Below, piece by piece: positions 19,067-28,128 of a stretch of DNA of 64,000 nt. Below the pieces are notes generated by a model that was not told where the DNA came from, did no database searches, and saw only the letters and a program-made list of their open reading frames with translations. Position 1 is the first letter of the stretch. Each line of letters begins with the position of its first letter. The DNA lies in NCBI GenBank assembly GCA_015061035.1, contig SUXK01000003.1:1-64000 (forward strand). Direction: 5' to 3'. Source of the stretch: Bacteroidales bacterium. Its GTDB lineage: Bacteria; Bacteroidota; Bacteroidia; Bacteroidales; G3-4614. The position numbers and the translations under genes were made by a program.

Positions 19067-19151
19067 TGTTTTAGATGACTTTTTTTAAAAAATTTTTTCT
19101 TTTTTTTTACTATGATAATATTGTGGTTTATGTTATAAGCAAAATTTTAGT

Positions 19152-19159
19152 TACTTTTG
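19152..19159 (+). promoter_or_regulatory. Predicted -7 box of the rhomboid-EEP operon
   Basis: TACTTTTG fits TAnnTTTG and lies about 30 nt before the ATG at 19190. It supports that start over a TTG at 19157. Confidence 0.55.
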
Positions 19160-19189
19160 TCCTCGCTTTTGTTATTATACCTATATTTT

Positions 19190-19903
19190 ATGTTTAAAGG
19201 GAATTCGTTTTTTTCGTCTATACCAACTATTACAAAGAATCTTATTATCATAAATTTTTTGTTATGGCTGGCTACTTTTGTTTTAAGAAACAGGTTTAAT
19301 CTTGATTTAACCGATTATTTAGGTCTGCACTACATTACATCCGATGGGTTTAATGTGGCTCAACTTATTACATACATGTTTATGCATGATCCTAACTCAA
19401 TAGGACATGTATTCTTCAATATGTTCTCGGTTTTTATCTTTGGTAGAACACTTGAAACTGTTTGGGGTCCAAAGAGATTCTTATTCTACTACATTTCTAC
19501 TGGTATTGGGGCAGGCCTTATTCAGGAACTTGTTTGGTGGTTATCGGTTGCTGGTCAAGAATATTTACCTGCTGAGACTATCTATGGCACTATGGTTAAT
19601 GTGCCTGTTGAGGTTTATACCAATATGCTTAATACTATTGGAGCTTCGGGTGCCGTATTTGGTATATTACTGGCGTTTGGTATGCTTTTCCCAAATGCAG
19701 AGATGTTTGTGATGTTTATCCCAATTCCTATTAAAGCAAAATATTTTGTTGCCTTTTATGGTATAATTGAACTTTTCTTTGGCGTGGCTGGTGCAACTGG
19801 AGACAATGTTGCCCACTTTGCTCACTTGGGCGGTATGTTGTTTGGATTAATTCTAATTCTTTACTGGCGCAAAAAGGGAATTGGTGGCGGTCCCTATTTT
19901 TAA
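19190..19903 (+). CDS. Rhomboid-family intramembrane serine protease
   Basis: A 237-aa inner-membrane protease with about six helices. The active-site serine is S153 in GASGAVFG and the partner histidine is H212 in AHFAHLGG. HVFFN (H73, N77) supplies the oxyanion-side residues, so the catalytic set looks complete. It cleaves membrane proteins within the bilayer; the substrate is unknown. The ATG start is preferred over an upstream TTG. It is probably co-transcribed with the EEP gene, 3 nt downstream, next to HU; this neighbourhood is common in Bacteroidales. Confidence 0.92.
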   Translation: MFKGNSFFSSIPTITKNLIIINFLLWLATFVLRNRFNLDLTDYLGLHYITSDGFNVAQLITYMFMHDPNSIGHVFFNMFSVFIFGRTLETVWGPKRFLFYYISTGIGAGLIQELVWWLSVAGQEYLPAETIYGTMVNVPVEVYTNMLNTIGASGAVFGILLAFGMLFPNAEMFVMFIPIPIKAKYFVAFYGIIELFFGVAGATGDNVAHFAHLGGMLFGLILILYWRKKGIGGGPYF

Positions 19904-19906
19904 TAT

Positions 19907-21022
19907 ATGTTTATAGTTAAACTTCTTAAACTTATTTATAAGTATATTGGTATTATTGTCACCTCTTTTGTGGGAGTGGCTCTAATTCTGTCGGCATATA
20001 GTAATCATATTTCGCCTAACTATATACACTACTCTGCATACCTTTCGTTAGGGTTTCATGTTCTTATTTGGGTGAACATTGCTATTTTTATTTTTTGGCT
20101 TGTTCAAAGGAATAAAATAGCGTTTATATCTATTGTGGTGTTTGTTCTATCTTGGGGGGCTATTTATAGATACTCACCTCTCAATGTTACCAATAACAAA
20201 TATGGAGGAGGCGACACTATTAAAGTGCTTTCGTTTAATACTTGTTGCTTTGCTAAAATGCACCCTCATAAAAAAGATAATCCTAACCCTATTATAGAAT
20301 ATATTAATGGGCAAGATGCTGATGTTGTTTGCCTTCAGGAGTATGCTATGGGCAAGGCTCTAAACTCCCTTCGCAAAAATGAGTTAGATAAGGCTTTTAG
20401 AGATGTATATACATATAAAAAGGTGTTCCTTAACGATAATAGTTATTATGAATCGGGCTTGGCCTGTTTATCTAAATACCCTATTGTTGATGCTACGCCT
20501 ATTATCTCCCCCAAAAATACTAACGGCTCTATAATCTTCAGTATTGATGTTAAGGGTAAGATTTTAAAATTCGTTGTTAATCACCTTGAATCGAACAGAC
20601 TCTCTTCTGATGACAGGGTTTTGTTCAACTACGTAACTGAGAATATATCTAAATCGGAAGAGTTGATGGGAGATGTTAAACGCCAAATTGTCAGAAAAAT
20701 TGCTAATGCTTCGCGCAGAAGGGCTAAACAGGCTGATATTGTTGCTGAATACATTAAAGGTATTGATGACTATATTGTTGTTTGTGGCGACTTTAACGAT
20801 ACGCAACAGTCTTATACTTACAATAGGATAAGAGGCAATTTGAATGATGCCTACATTGATAACTGCTTTGGTCCTAATATCACTTATCACGCCGATAAAT
20901 TCTATTTCAGGATTGACCATATGCTCTATGGTAAAGGTCTATATCCTTTGCATACTACGATTGACAAGAGCATTAAGGCTTCGGACCACTACCCTATTAT
21001 TACTACTTTTGAGATTAAATAA
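19907..21022 (+). CDS. Membrane-anchored endonuclease/exonuclease/phosphatase (EEP) family protein
   Basis: A 371-aa protein with three N-terminal membrane helices (about 11-31, 44-66, 71-87) and a C-terminal EEP domain. Metal and catalytic motifs: LSFNT (N111), CLQE (E145), CGDFND (about 294-299) and SDHYPI near the end. Such domains hydrolyse phosphodiester or phosphate bonds of nucleic acids, inositol phosphates or lipids; which one applies here cannot be read from sequence. The hydrophobic N-terminus places it at the membrane. It is the last gene before a strong hairpin terminator. Confidence 0.88.
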   Translation: MFIVKLLKLIYKYIGIIVTSFVGVALILSAYSNHISPNYIHYSAYLSLGFHVLIWVNIAIFIFWLVQRNKIAFISIVVFVLSWGAIYRYSPLNVTNNKYGGGDTIKVLSFNTCCFAKMHPHKKDNPNPIIEYINGQDADVVCLQEYAMGKALNSLRKNELDKAFRDVYTYKKVFLNDNSYYESGLACLSKYPIVDATPIISPKNTNGSIIFSIDVKGKILKFVVNHLESNRLSSDDRVLFNYVTENISKSEELMGDVKRQIVRKIANASRRRAKQADIVAEYIKGIDDYIVVCGDFNDTQQSYTYNRIRGNLNDAYIDNCFGPNITYHADKFYFRIDHMLYGKGLYPLHTTIDKSIKASDHYPIITTFEIK

Positions 21023-21061
21023 ATAAAACCAATAGCCGAAAGGTTATTGGTTTTATTTTTT
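21022..21061 (+). terminator. GAAA-loop terminator after the EEP gene; its right arm is one repeat flanking the R-M module
   Basis: A 16-bp stem (including one G-U pair) closed by a GAAA tetraloop spans 21022-21057 and ends in a T run. The 3' arm GGTTATTGGTTTTATT (21042-21057) is repeated exactly at 24001-24016. Confidence 0.93.
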
Positions 21062-21335
21062 TATTCCATATCTATTGTGTAACTGAAATTCTGTTTACTT
21101 GAGTTTGGACCAAATATAAAAGCGTATTAATATAAATTTGATGATTGCAAAATATCCATATTTGCATTAGTGCTGCTCAATGATATCTGATATACTCCTT
21201 TATGTATATCATACTTGATAGAATGGATATTTATGGTAATAGTCGCTTTGCATATCTCCAACAAACGTTCTTTCTCTGTCTAAGTAGGATGTTCTTATTT
21301 TTATCAAATAGTTCTTTAAGCATAATGTATAAGTT

Positions 21336-22217
21336 TTATTCTTCAACACTAAAATTCCAAGAAGAGAATGGCTGTCCGTATGCCATTTTTACTCCTTCAT
21401 AAACTATATCAGGAGTTTTCTTCTTACACTTCTCTATAAAACCATTATTAAACTTTACTTGCATCTGACCGACCTTTTTGTTATCTAGATAGAATGCCAC
21501 ATATGATGTTTGATATTTAGCAACCTTAACATCATTTGCTCTTCGAACTTCAATAGTTTGAGGCTCAGTTGAAAGTTTGTAACCGCTACTCATGTATGTT
21601 ACTACCCAAAACTCAATAGGTGAATCACTGTGAAACATTGCACTTAACAACGTAGGTTTATCCCCTACATTAGACCAATTATCAATAACTGCATCTCTAA
21701 TAAGGTCGATGAACGCATCAGTCGTTTCGCTAGGTCTTCTTAAACGAAACCAATTGCCAACATTGCCATAAGTAGCAGTCATTTCATCAATGTACTTTTT
21801 AGTATATATTGGTAGTTGCTTCTTTAATTCTGCAATTTGAGCGTCAGTAATAAATCTGCGACCTGTGACATTCAGTGTGCAAGTATTAGCGTATTTTACT
21901 GATATCCCAATTTTAAATTTCTTTTTACCATCTGATACGAGCATAACTACATCAGATGGTCCAACCTTATCATTCTGTGTTTCAAAAGTTGCGTCAGACA
22001 ATTTCAAACCTCGTTTACTCAAAGCCACAACAATTGGGGTGATATTAGTTTGCTTTATGATTCCTAATATCTTATTCTTATCTGCCCTTTTATTAATTGC
22101 AGTTAATATTTGCTGTTGCTCGTTAGCAGAAACTAATTGGTAAAACAACGCAATTTCGTATTCTACGCCTGTATTGATATTTGTAGAAATTTCATACAAT
22201 GTGTTTGTATATAACAT
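21336..22217 (-). CDS. Putative type II restriction endonuclease
   Basis: A 293-aa protein assigned mainly by position: it follows a controller-type regulator and a cytosine-5 methyltransferase on the same strand, 11 nt after the regulator. The pattern around PSDVVMLV...KIGISVKYA is compatible with a PD-(D/E)XK nuclease core (D89, K108), with E20 in a preceding helix. The GISVK arrangement recalls HaeIII-type enzymes, but the match is from memory and the recognition site cannot be given. The cut site should fall within the methyltransferase's specificity. Confidence 0.7.
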   Translation of the reverse strand: MLYTNTLYEISTNINTGVEYEIALFYQLVSANEQQQILTAINKRADKNKILGIIKQTNITPIVVALSKRGLKLSDATFETQNDKVGPSDVVMLVSDGKKKFKIGISVKYANTCTLNVTGRRFITDAQIAELKKQLPIYTKKYIDEMTATYGNVGNWFRLRRPSETTDAFIDLIRDAVIDNWSNVGDKPTLLSAMFHSDSPIEFWVVTYMSSGYKLSTEPQTIEVRRANDVKVAKYQTSYVAFYLDNKKVGQMQVKFNNGFIEKCKKKTPDIVYEGVKMAYGQPFSSWNFSVEE

Positions 22218-22228
22218 GACAATATGAA

Positions 22229-22441
22229 TTAGACTGTTAAAAGTTCTTTTATGGATATTTCAAGACCATTCGCAATCTTCATCAGTGATAGATATGACGG
22301 ATTGCGTTCTCCTCTTTCAAGCATACCAATATAGTTCCTATCAACCTTTGCTCGTATTGATAGTTCTGTTTGTGTAAGATTACGCTGCATACGCTTTACT
22401 CTTACAATTTTGCCGAGTTTAACCAATTCTTCTTTTCGCAT
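22229..22441 (-). CDS. XRE-family helix-turn-helix controller (C) protein of the R-M system
   Basis: A 70-aa protein that is almost entirely one HTH domain: helix LTQTELSIRAK, turn, recognition helix DRNYIGMLERGERNPS (about 24-49). Size and position directly before the restriction gene are typical of C proteins. C proteins delay and then boost endonuclease expression and repress the methyltransferase. The probable binding site is the 19-bp element found just before this gene and before the methyltransferase promoter. The start codon is very close to the likely transcription start, so the mRNA may be nearly leaderless. Confidence 0.87.
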   Translation of the reverse strand: MRKEELVKLGKIVRVKRMQRNLTQTELSIRAKVDRNYIGMLERGERNPSYLSLMKIANGLEISIKELLTV

Positions 22442-22448
22442 AATAAAA

Positions 22449-22467
22449 ACCTACAATAAGTATCATT
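22449..22467 (-). promoter_or_regulatory. Candidate C-box, copy at the C/restriction promoter
   Basis: AATGATACTTATTGTAGGT on the minus strand, 8 nt before the C-protein ATG. It matches 17 of 19 positions of the element at 23841-23859. A second ATACTT lies just upstream in direct orientation. Confidence 0.6.
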
Positions 22468-22469
22468 AA

Positions 22470-22499
22470 AATAAAAAAGTATTGCTCTCGCAATACTTT
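22470..22499 (-). terminator. Terminator between methyltransferase and C genes
   Basis: A perfect 10-bp stem (22476-22485 with 22490-22499, loop TCTC) overlaps the methyltransferase stop codon and is followed on the minus strand by a T-rich run. It implies that the C and restriction genes have their own promoter. Confidence 0.87.
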
Positions 22500-23772
22500 A
22501 ATTATCCATATCAGGAAATAGTGATAATGTTTGCTGTCGCTCGTTTGGTGGAAATTGAACTGCCCGAGAATATTGATGTTGTAGTTCTTTGTCTCCAAAC
22601 ATATATCTTGCAAAAAAACTTACCAAAGCAACATTAATACTATTCCCAAATTGTTTATATGCTTGTGGTTTTTTAACATCATATTGGAATGTATCAGGAA
22701 AACTCTGCAACCTAGCACACTCTCTTGGTGTTAAGAATCGTTTTCTTTTTCCCACAATAGATGTTTGGGTAATTGCAACTAATGCCGGGAAATAAGTCCC
22801 TTGTTTTACTCTCAAACCTGAAGGCCTAATTTGCATAATATGCTCCCAGATATTAGGGTTATCAATATGACCAACTTGCCATTCCAATTTAGCTTTCGCT
22901 CCAAAGAAGTTTTTATTCTTTTTCGCTTTTGGCAACCATCTAGATAAAAATTCTTTGTTGTTCTCCCACAACTCATTATTCTTTATAATAAAATTATACT
23001 GCCACTTAGGAAGTCTATCCATTTCATCAAAGAATGGATTTTCTTCAAGAGGACATAGACAATCAGCCCATATAGGAAATCCCGGCAACTTATCACATTT
23101 TATGTTCTGAATAAACTCATTCCAATTGTCTATCCATTCTATTTGGTGGTCTTTTAACTGATATGACTTTAAATCTTCAATTTCAGAATCATCTAATAAA
23201 ATGTCATCAATACTGCAAGTCGGTATCTTATCTATATTGAAGTAAAATGGTGGTAACTTACCTATGTCTTTTCTTACACACATAATGAATACACGTTCTC
23301 GATGTTGAGGTACTCCTATATAATGTGGACTGAAAATAACAGGTTCGTCAATTACATTGTAGCCCAATTCCTCAAGTGTATCGTGAATTACTCGCCAAGT
23401 GTTACCTCCATCATGACTTGCAAGATTTCTTACATTTTCTAACAATGCATACTTAGGCATGTGATGTTTAAGAATTCTACATATATCAAAGAATAGAGTA
23501 CCTTTTGTTTCATCTGCAAATCCTAATCTCTTACCTGCCTTTGAAAATGCCTGACAAGGGAAACCTCCACATAATACATCATGTTGAGGAATATCAGCAG
23601 CGTCTACTTTTGTAATATCACCATCAGATTTAATACCATAATTTCGCTCGTAAGTTTTACGACAATCTGCATCTATATCACTAGCGTAGACACACTCTCC
23701 CCCTAAATCTACCATTGCCTGATGGAAACCACCTATACCACAAAATAAGTCGATAAATGTAAACTTTTCCAT
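22498..23772 (-). CDS. DNA (cytosine-5) methyltransferase of the R-M system
   Basis: A 424-aa enzyme that methylates cytosine C5 with SAM and protects host DNA from the paired nuclease. Ordered motifs: I (FIDLFCGIGG, 6-15), IV (GGFPCQ, nucleophile C73), VI (ENVR, from 112), VIII (QHRERV, from 156), a target-recognition region of about 170 residues, then IX (RECARLQSFPDTF) and X (QFGNSINV). All are intact. The start at 23772 is chosen because MEKFTFIDLF is the normal family N-terminus, and a -7 box at 23806-23813 would place the transcript start after an alternative in-frame start at 23808. The target sequence is not predictable from what I see. Confidence 0.95.
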   Translation of the reverse strand: MEKFTFIDLFCGIGGFHQAMVDLGGECVYASDIDADCRKTYERNYGIKSDGDITKVDAADIPQHDVLCGGFPCQAFSKAGKRLGFADETKGTLFFDICRILKHHMPKYALLENVRNLASHDGGNTWRVIHDTLEELGYNVIDEPVIFSPHYIGVPQHRERVFIMCVRKDIGKLPPFYFNIDKIPTCSIDDILLDDSEIEDLKSYQLKDHQIEWIDNWNEFIQNIKCDKLPGFPIWADCLCPLEENPFFDEMDRLPKWQYNFIIKNNELWENNKEFLSRWLPKAKKNKNFFGAKAKLEWQVGHIDNPNIWEHIMQIRPSGLRVKQGTYFPALVAITQTSIVGKRKRFLTPRECARLQSFPDTFQYDVKKPQAYKQFGNSINVALVSFFARYMFGDKELQHQYSRAVQFPPNERQQTLSLFPDMDN

Positions 23773-23805
23773 TATATGCCTTCGTATATTATATCTGAAC
23801 ACCCA

Positions 23806-23813
23806 CAAAGATA
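23806..23813 (-). promoter_or_regulatory. Predicted -7 box of the methyltransferase gene
   Basis: TATCTTTG on the minus strand fits TAnnTTTG. The candidate C-box (23841-23859) lies just upstream of the expected -33 position. Confidence 0.6.
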
Positions 23814-23840
23814 CCCGATATCTGGTAAAAAACCTAATAA

Positions 23841-23872
23841 AATGATACTTTTTGTATGTATTAAAGTATGAT
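23841..23872 (+). promoter_or_regulatory. Candidate C-box region at the methyltransferase promoter
   Basis: AATGATACTTTTTGTATGT (23841-23859, plus strand) shares 17/19 positions with the element before the C gene, in opposite orientation. ATACTTT (23845-23851) and AAAGTAT (23863-23869) make an inverted repeat with 11-nt spacing, the shape expected for a dimeric HTH regulator. Confidence 0.6.
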
Positions 23873-24037
23873 ATGAAATTAGTTTAATTATTAAGGAATT
23901 CGTTTGTGTAGTTCTGAAAACCTCCTATTTCCTTTATATGTATTGATAGACAATTACTTGTGTATATTTAGAGTTATGCCTAAAGGTTATTAATACTTTC
24001 GGTTATTGGTTTTATTGTTTTTTATTTGAGTATAGTT

Positions 24038-25651
24038 CTATCTCTTCTTCTCTTTTCCTTTATTCCCGAGTAGTGCGTCATACTCCTCATCGTTTACTAT
24101 TATCTCTAATGCTCGTGTGAGGGCTGGGTTTGCTCCTGTATTTATCACTTTATAGTATGATGATTGCTCATATAGGTCTCGTGCTATAAGGGCTTTCATC
24201 TGTAACGAGATCAACTCTTTTGAGGTTTCGTACTCTTCTGCTTTATACTCTATTCCCTCTTGAGTTGCCAAGTTTGTGAGTTGTGTCATTAGTGAGTCGC
24301 TCACCTGATACTCTTCAATGAAGTTTTTCTCTCGGCGGTAAAGGGAGAGTATCTCTTGCTTGTTCTTCTCGGAATACTCTGCTGCTAATTGTGGCATTAT
24401 TCCTTTTGCTACTATATCTCTATGATAGTCGGTATAGTTGCTTGTGTCAAGGGGTATGAAACAGTCGGGCATTATTCCTCCGCCACCAAATACTGTTCTG
24501 CCGTTTTTCAGTGTGGTATATTTCAACGAATCTACAAAGTGGATGCTATCGGGAGAGATCATCTCTCCGCGTTTGTATCTATCTAATATATCGTTGCGAT
24601 ATGCTTTGTTGCCTTCGCTGTATGAGCGTTGGATTGAACGACCTGTTGGTGTGTAGTATTTTGCTACTGTTAGTCGCAACATTGAGCCATCAGGCATTTG
24701 TAGTGGGCGTTGTACCAATCCCTTTCCAAAGGTGCGGCGACCTACTATTACTCCTCTGTCCCAATCTTGTACTGCTCCTGCAAGTATCTCAGAGGCTGAG
24801 GCTGAGGCTTCATCTACAAGTACTACCAACTTGCCTTCGCGGAATACTCCCTTCTCGCCACTAAACTCCTCTTGTCGTGGAGCATTTCTTCCTTGGGTAT
24901 ATACTATCATATTGCCCTCATCCAATAGCATATTACACAATCCAACGGCTGCCGATAGATAGCCTCCTCCGTTGCCTTGAAGGTCAATTATGAGGTTCCT
25001 CATACGGTTTAGGCGTATCATTGGAACTATTGCCTCTACAAATTCATCGAATGTTGTTGCTGCAAAACGGCTTAACTTTACATACCCTACATTTTTTGCT
25101 ACCATATATGAGGCATCTACACTATGAACTGGTATCTGATCGCGTGTTATGCGGAAGGGCAACAGACCTTTCTCTCCTGCTCGTTTTATCAAAACATCTA
25201 CTGTTGTTCCCCTCAATCCTCTCAAGCGTTTTTTAATGTCGTTAGCGGTTAGTTTTACTCCCGCCACTAAGGTATCATTGATGAATATTATTCTGTCGCC
25301 TGCTAATATGCCTACCTTTTCGCATGGTCCTCCTGCTATGGTTTGTATTATATAGCAGGTGTCTTTTTGCATCATAAACTGGATGCCTACTCCATCAAAG
25401 TTTCCGTTTAACTCTTCGTTACTCTCTTGTACCTCCTCGGCAGTGAGATATGCTGAATGTGGATCTAACTCCTCTAACATTGCTCTTATTCCAGCCTCTA
25501 CTATTCGTGACTCGGTTACTGTATCTACATACAGATTATTTATAGCATAGTTCACCAACGATAGTTTTTTTGAGCCTTCGGTTTGGTTTAACTGTGCAAA
25601 TGCTCCTTGTATAACAAATAGTAGTAATATGGGATATAGTATCTTTTTCAT
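24038..25651 (-). CDS. S41-family C-terminal processing peptidase
   Basis: A 537-aa exported serine protease with a signal peptide (1-19, ending AFA). An N-terminal S41 helical part is followed by a PDZ domain (about 85-165) and the catalytic core. S285 in the SASASE stretch and K310 in FGKG have the 25-residue spacing of the Ser-Lys dyad in Tsp/CtpA proteases. It probably works in the periplasm on C-termini of envelope proteins. It starts 12 nt after coaD and ends the parE-coaD-S41 operon, a usual order in Bacteroidales. Its downstream terminator seems to have been disturbed by the neighbouring R-M cassette. Confidence 0.94.
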   Translation of the reverse strand: MKKILYPILLLFVIQGAFAQLNQTEGSKKLSLVNYAINNLYVDTVTESRIVEAGIRAMLEELDPHSAYLTAEEVQESNEELNGNFDGVGIQFMMQKDTCYIIQTIAGGPCEKVGILAGDRIIFINDTLVAGVKLTANDIKKRLRGLRGTTVDVLIKRAGEKGLLPFRITRDQIPVHSVDASYMVAKNVGYVKLSRFAATTFDEFVEAIVPMIRLNRMRNLIIDLQGNGGGYLSAAVGLCNMLLDEGNMIVYTQGRNAPRQEEFSGEKGVFREGKLVVLVDEASASASEILAGAVQDWDRGVIVGRRTFGKGLVQRPLQMPDGSMLRLTVAKYYTPTGRSIQRSYSEGNKAYRNDILDRYKRGEMISPDSIHFVDSLKYTTLKNGRTVFGGGGIMPDCFIPLDTSNYTDYHRDIVAKGIMPQLAAEYSEKNKQEILSLYRREKNFIEEYQVSDSLMTQLTNLATQEGIEYKAEEYETSKELISLQMKALIARDLYEQSSYYKVINTGANPALTRALEIIVNDEEYDALLGNKGKEKKR

Positions 25652-25663
25652 AGTTGTTTTTTG

Positions 25664-26113
25664 TTATGGTATATATTTTGATATGTCGTACCCAAAATGG
25701 TTTAATTCTCGCACCATTGATGAACTTACGTGCGATAGTGTTGGGTGGGTAAACAGTAGTATGGTCTCTATGCCCGACAACTCTCGATTGATGTCGGCTA
25801 TGTTCTTCTCATACTCAAAATCTATGGTTGAGCGTACTCCTCTGACTATTGCTGTGGCTTCTATCTCTTTGGCCATGTCAATGGTTAGCCCTTTGTAGGT
25901 TATTACCTCAACTCGCAAATCTTGTGCATACGCTTTTTTTATCTTCTCCGCTACATCTTCAACGGCAAATGTTCTTCTCTTATTTTCGTTTATACCTATT
26001 GCCACTACAACCTTATCGGCTATCTCTAAGGCTTTATCAACTATCCACTTATGCCCTATGGTAAAGGGATCAAAACTTCCTGGGAAGAGTAGTGTTTTAT
26101 GAGAGTTCTTCAT
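25664..26113 (-). CDS. coaD: Phosphopantetheine adenylyltransferase
   Basis: A 149-aa cytoplasmic enzyme that makes dephospho-CoA from 4'-phosphopantetheine and ATP, the fourth step of CoA synthesis. The nucleotidyltransferase motif [12 protein letters not shown] (T18 to H21) and the C-terminal VSSSMVREL motif are complete; length is the family norm. Its start overlaps the 3' end of parE by 17 nt, which suggests translational coupling. The S41 protease gene follows. Confidence 0.96.
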   Translation of the reverse strand: MKNSHKTLLFPGSFDPFTIGHKWIVDKALEIADKVVVAIGINENKRRTFAVEDVAEKIKKAYAQDLRVEVITYKGLTIDMAKEIEATAIVRGVRSTIDFEYEKNIADINRELSGIETILLFTHPTLSHVSSSMVRELNHFGYDISKYIP

Positions 26114-27965
26114 CTGTTACCAAGTTATCTATGATAAAATTCTGACGCTCCATTGTGTTCTTACCCATGTAGAACTCTAACATCTCTGATACTGAATCTT
26201 GTTTGTTTAGAGTTACTGGATCGAGCCTCATATCAGGGCCTATAAAGGTTGCAAACTCTGAGGCTGAGATCTCTCCAAGTCCTTTAAATCGGGTTATCTC
26301 TGGATGCGCTCCTACCTTCTCTATTGCTGCTAATCGCTCCTCTTCGGTGTAGCAGTAGTATGTCTCTTTTTTGTTTCGTACTCTGAAAAGTGGTGTTTGC
26401 AATATATATACGTGCCCTTTTTTTACAAGTTCGGGGAAGTACTGCAAGAAGAATGTTAACAGCAACATTCTTATGTGCATTCCGTCAACATCGGCATCGG
26501 TTGCAATCACTATCCTATTGTAACGTAGGCCTTCAAGTCCGTCTTCTATATCGAGGGCTGCTTGTAGTAGGTTAAACTCCTCGTTCTCATATACTACTTT
26601 TCGGGTTAGTCCGTATGAGTTCAGGGGTTTTCCTCGCAAACTGAATACTGCTTGGGTTAAGGCATTTCGGCTCTTTGTTATTGAGCCTGATGCTGAGTCT
26701 CCCTCTGTTATGAAAAGTGTTGATTTTTCGCGATCTTCGCCTTTTGTATCGCTTAAATGGATACGGCAGTCTCTTAGTTTTTTATTGTGCAGGTTTGCCT
26801 TCTTAGAGCGTTCTCTGGCTAACTTTGTTACTCCTGCTATGGCCTTACGCTCCTTCTCCGACTCCTGTACTTTTTTTAGCATCAGTTCGGCAGTTTCGGT
26901 TTGTCGGTGAAGGTAGTTATCCAACTCTTTCTTTAAAAAGTCGTTCAGGAATTTTCCTATTGTTGGTCCGTCAGGTCCCATATCTTTTGAGCCTAACTTT
27001 GTTTTTGTTTGTGATTCAAATACTGGCTCCTCTACTTTTATACTTACTGCGGCAACCATTCCGTTGCGAATATCAGAGAACTCAAAGTTTTTATTGAAGA
27101 ACTCTTTTATGGTGCGCGTTGCTGCCTCACGGAATGCCGACAGGTGTGTTCCCCCTTGTGTTGTATGCTGTCCGTTCACAAATGAGTAGTACTCCTCGCC
27201 ATATTGGTCGCAGTGTGTTATTACAACCTCTATATCGTCACCCTTAAGGTGTATTATGGGATATAGTGGCTCGGCTGTCATCTTGTCGTTCAAAAGGTCT
27301 AATAGTCCTCCCTTTGAGTAGAACTTACGTCCATTCAAATATATTGATAGTCCGCTGTTTAGATATGAGTAGTTCTTTAGAAGGTTCTCTACATACTCCT
27401 CGTTAAATGAGTAATTACCAAATATCTTGGCATCATTGTCAGGGGTAAACTGTACTAATGTTCCGTTTTTCTCTGTTGTGGGTGCAATTGGTGCATCAAC
27501 TACTACCGAGCCTTTTTCATATGCTACCTCTTTGCATTCTCCATCGCGATAGGCTACTATTCTGAAGTTTGTTGATAGAGCGTTTACCGCTTTTATACCT
27601 ACTCCGTTCAATCCTACCGATTTTTTGAAGGCTTTTGAGTCATACTTTGCTCCTGTATTCATCTTTGATGATACATCTTTTACCTTATCAAGTGGAACGC
27701 CTCGACCATAGTCGCGAACTTCAACGCTGTTTTCAGTGATGTTCACCTCTATTTGAGTACCAAAGCCCATCATATACTCATCTATGGCATTATCCATTAC
27801 CTCTTTTAGAAGTACATATATTCCGTCATCAGAGTGTGAGCCATCGCCCAACTTTCCGATATACATTCCTGGTCGCAGGCGTATATGCTCTTTCCAATCG
27901 AGGGTTTTAATATCTTCACCGTCGTAACTGACTTCCTGTTTTTTTATTTCGTTGTCTTCTGCCAT
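26097..27965 (-). CDS. parE: DNA topoisomerase IV subunit B
   Basis: A 622-aa ATPase subunit of a type IIA topoisomerase. Visible parts are the GHKL ATPase fold beginning with [13 protein letters not shown] (about 30), then NAIDEYMMG and the GRGVPLD ATP-lid region. The transducer and the TOPRIM domain with EGDSASGS and DADVDGMH follow. I call it ParE rather than GyrB because a second, typical GyrB is encoded at 35618-37567 and because this gene sits with coaD and an S41 protease, as parE does in Bacteroidales. The parC partner is not in the window. Confidence 0.93.
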   Translation of the reverse strand: MAEDNEIKKQEVSYDGEDIKTLDWKEHIRLRPGMYIGKLGDGSHSDDGIYVLLKEVMDNAIDEYMMGFGTQIEVNITENSVEVRDYGRGVPLDKVKDVSSKMNTGAKYDSKAFKKSVGLNGVGIKAVNALSTNFRIVAYRDGECKEVAYEKGSVVVDAPIAPTTEKNGTLVQFTPDNDAKIFGNYSFNEEYVENLLKNYSYLNSGLSIYLNGRKFYSKGGLLDLLNDKMTAEPLYPIIHLKGDDIEVVITHCDQYGEEYYSFVNGQHTTQGGTHLSAFREAATRTIKEFFNKNFEFSDIRNGMVAAVSIKVEEPVFESQTKTKLGSKDMGPDGPTIGKFLNDFLKKELDNYLHRQTETAELMLKKVQESEKERKAIAGVTKLARERSKKANLHNKKLRDCRIHLSDTKGEDREKSTLFITEGDSASGSITKSRNALTQAVFSLRGKPLNSYGLTRKVVYENEEFNLLQAALDIEDGLEGLRYNRIVIATDADVDGMHIRMLLLTFFLQYFPELVKKGHVYILQTPLFRVRNKKETYYCYTEEERLAAIEKVGAHPEITRFKGLGEISASEFATFIGPDMRLDPVTLNKQDSVSEMLEFYMGKNTMERQNFIIDNLVTDEELS

Positions 27966-28046
27966 AATGAGTATAAATTTTGCTTAACTGCGAAGATACA
28001 AATTTTTAGCGAATTGTTTGGTTTTGAAAGGGATTTATTTTATAAA

Positions 28047-28091
28047 TTAACAATAATGAGGTGTATTTTTTATGCACCCCATTATTGTTAA
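28047..28091 (-). terminator. Hairpin between nadB and parE
   Basis: A long inverted repeat (arms 28047-28063 and 28074-28091, one mismatch) with an A/T-rich loop. T tracts on either side are weak. It probably ends the nadB transcript on the minus strand, after the nadB stop at 28129. Confidence 0.65.
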
Positions 28092-28128
28092 TTCATTTTA
28101 GTAGTTTATATGATATTTAAACTGATAA

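Larger units (their letters stand above)
21042..24016. mobile_element. Restriction-modification cassette bounded by 16-bp direct repeats
   Basis: GGTTATTGGTTTTATT occurs at 21042-21057 and 24001-24016, framing the three R-M genes and their regulatory DNA. Outside it lie the EEP gene (+) and the S41 protease gene (-), which would otherwise share a convergent terminator. The right copy is only half of that hairpin (CTTTC plus the 16-mer). No integrase or transposase is present. Spaces inside the cassette (21062-21335, 23880-23995) hold no recognisable gene. Confidence 0.55.

Noticed and set aside
21202-21402. 66-codon plus-strand open frame next to the restriction gene
   Set aside because: It overlaps the 3' end of the restriction gene on the other strand, has no promoter box and no recognisable sequence.
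28047-28091. Long hairpin considered as a riboswitch or small RNA for parE
   Set aside because: Only one simple stem with an A/T loop; position after nadB fits a terminator better.
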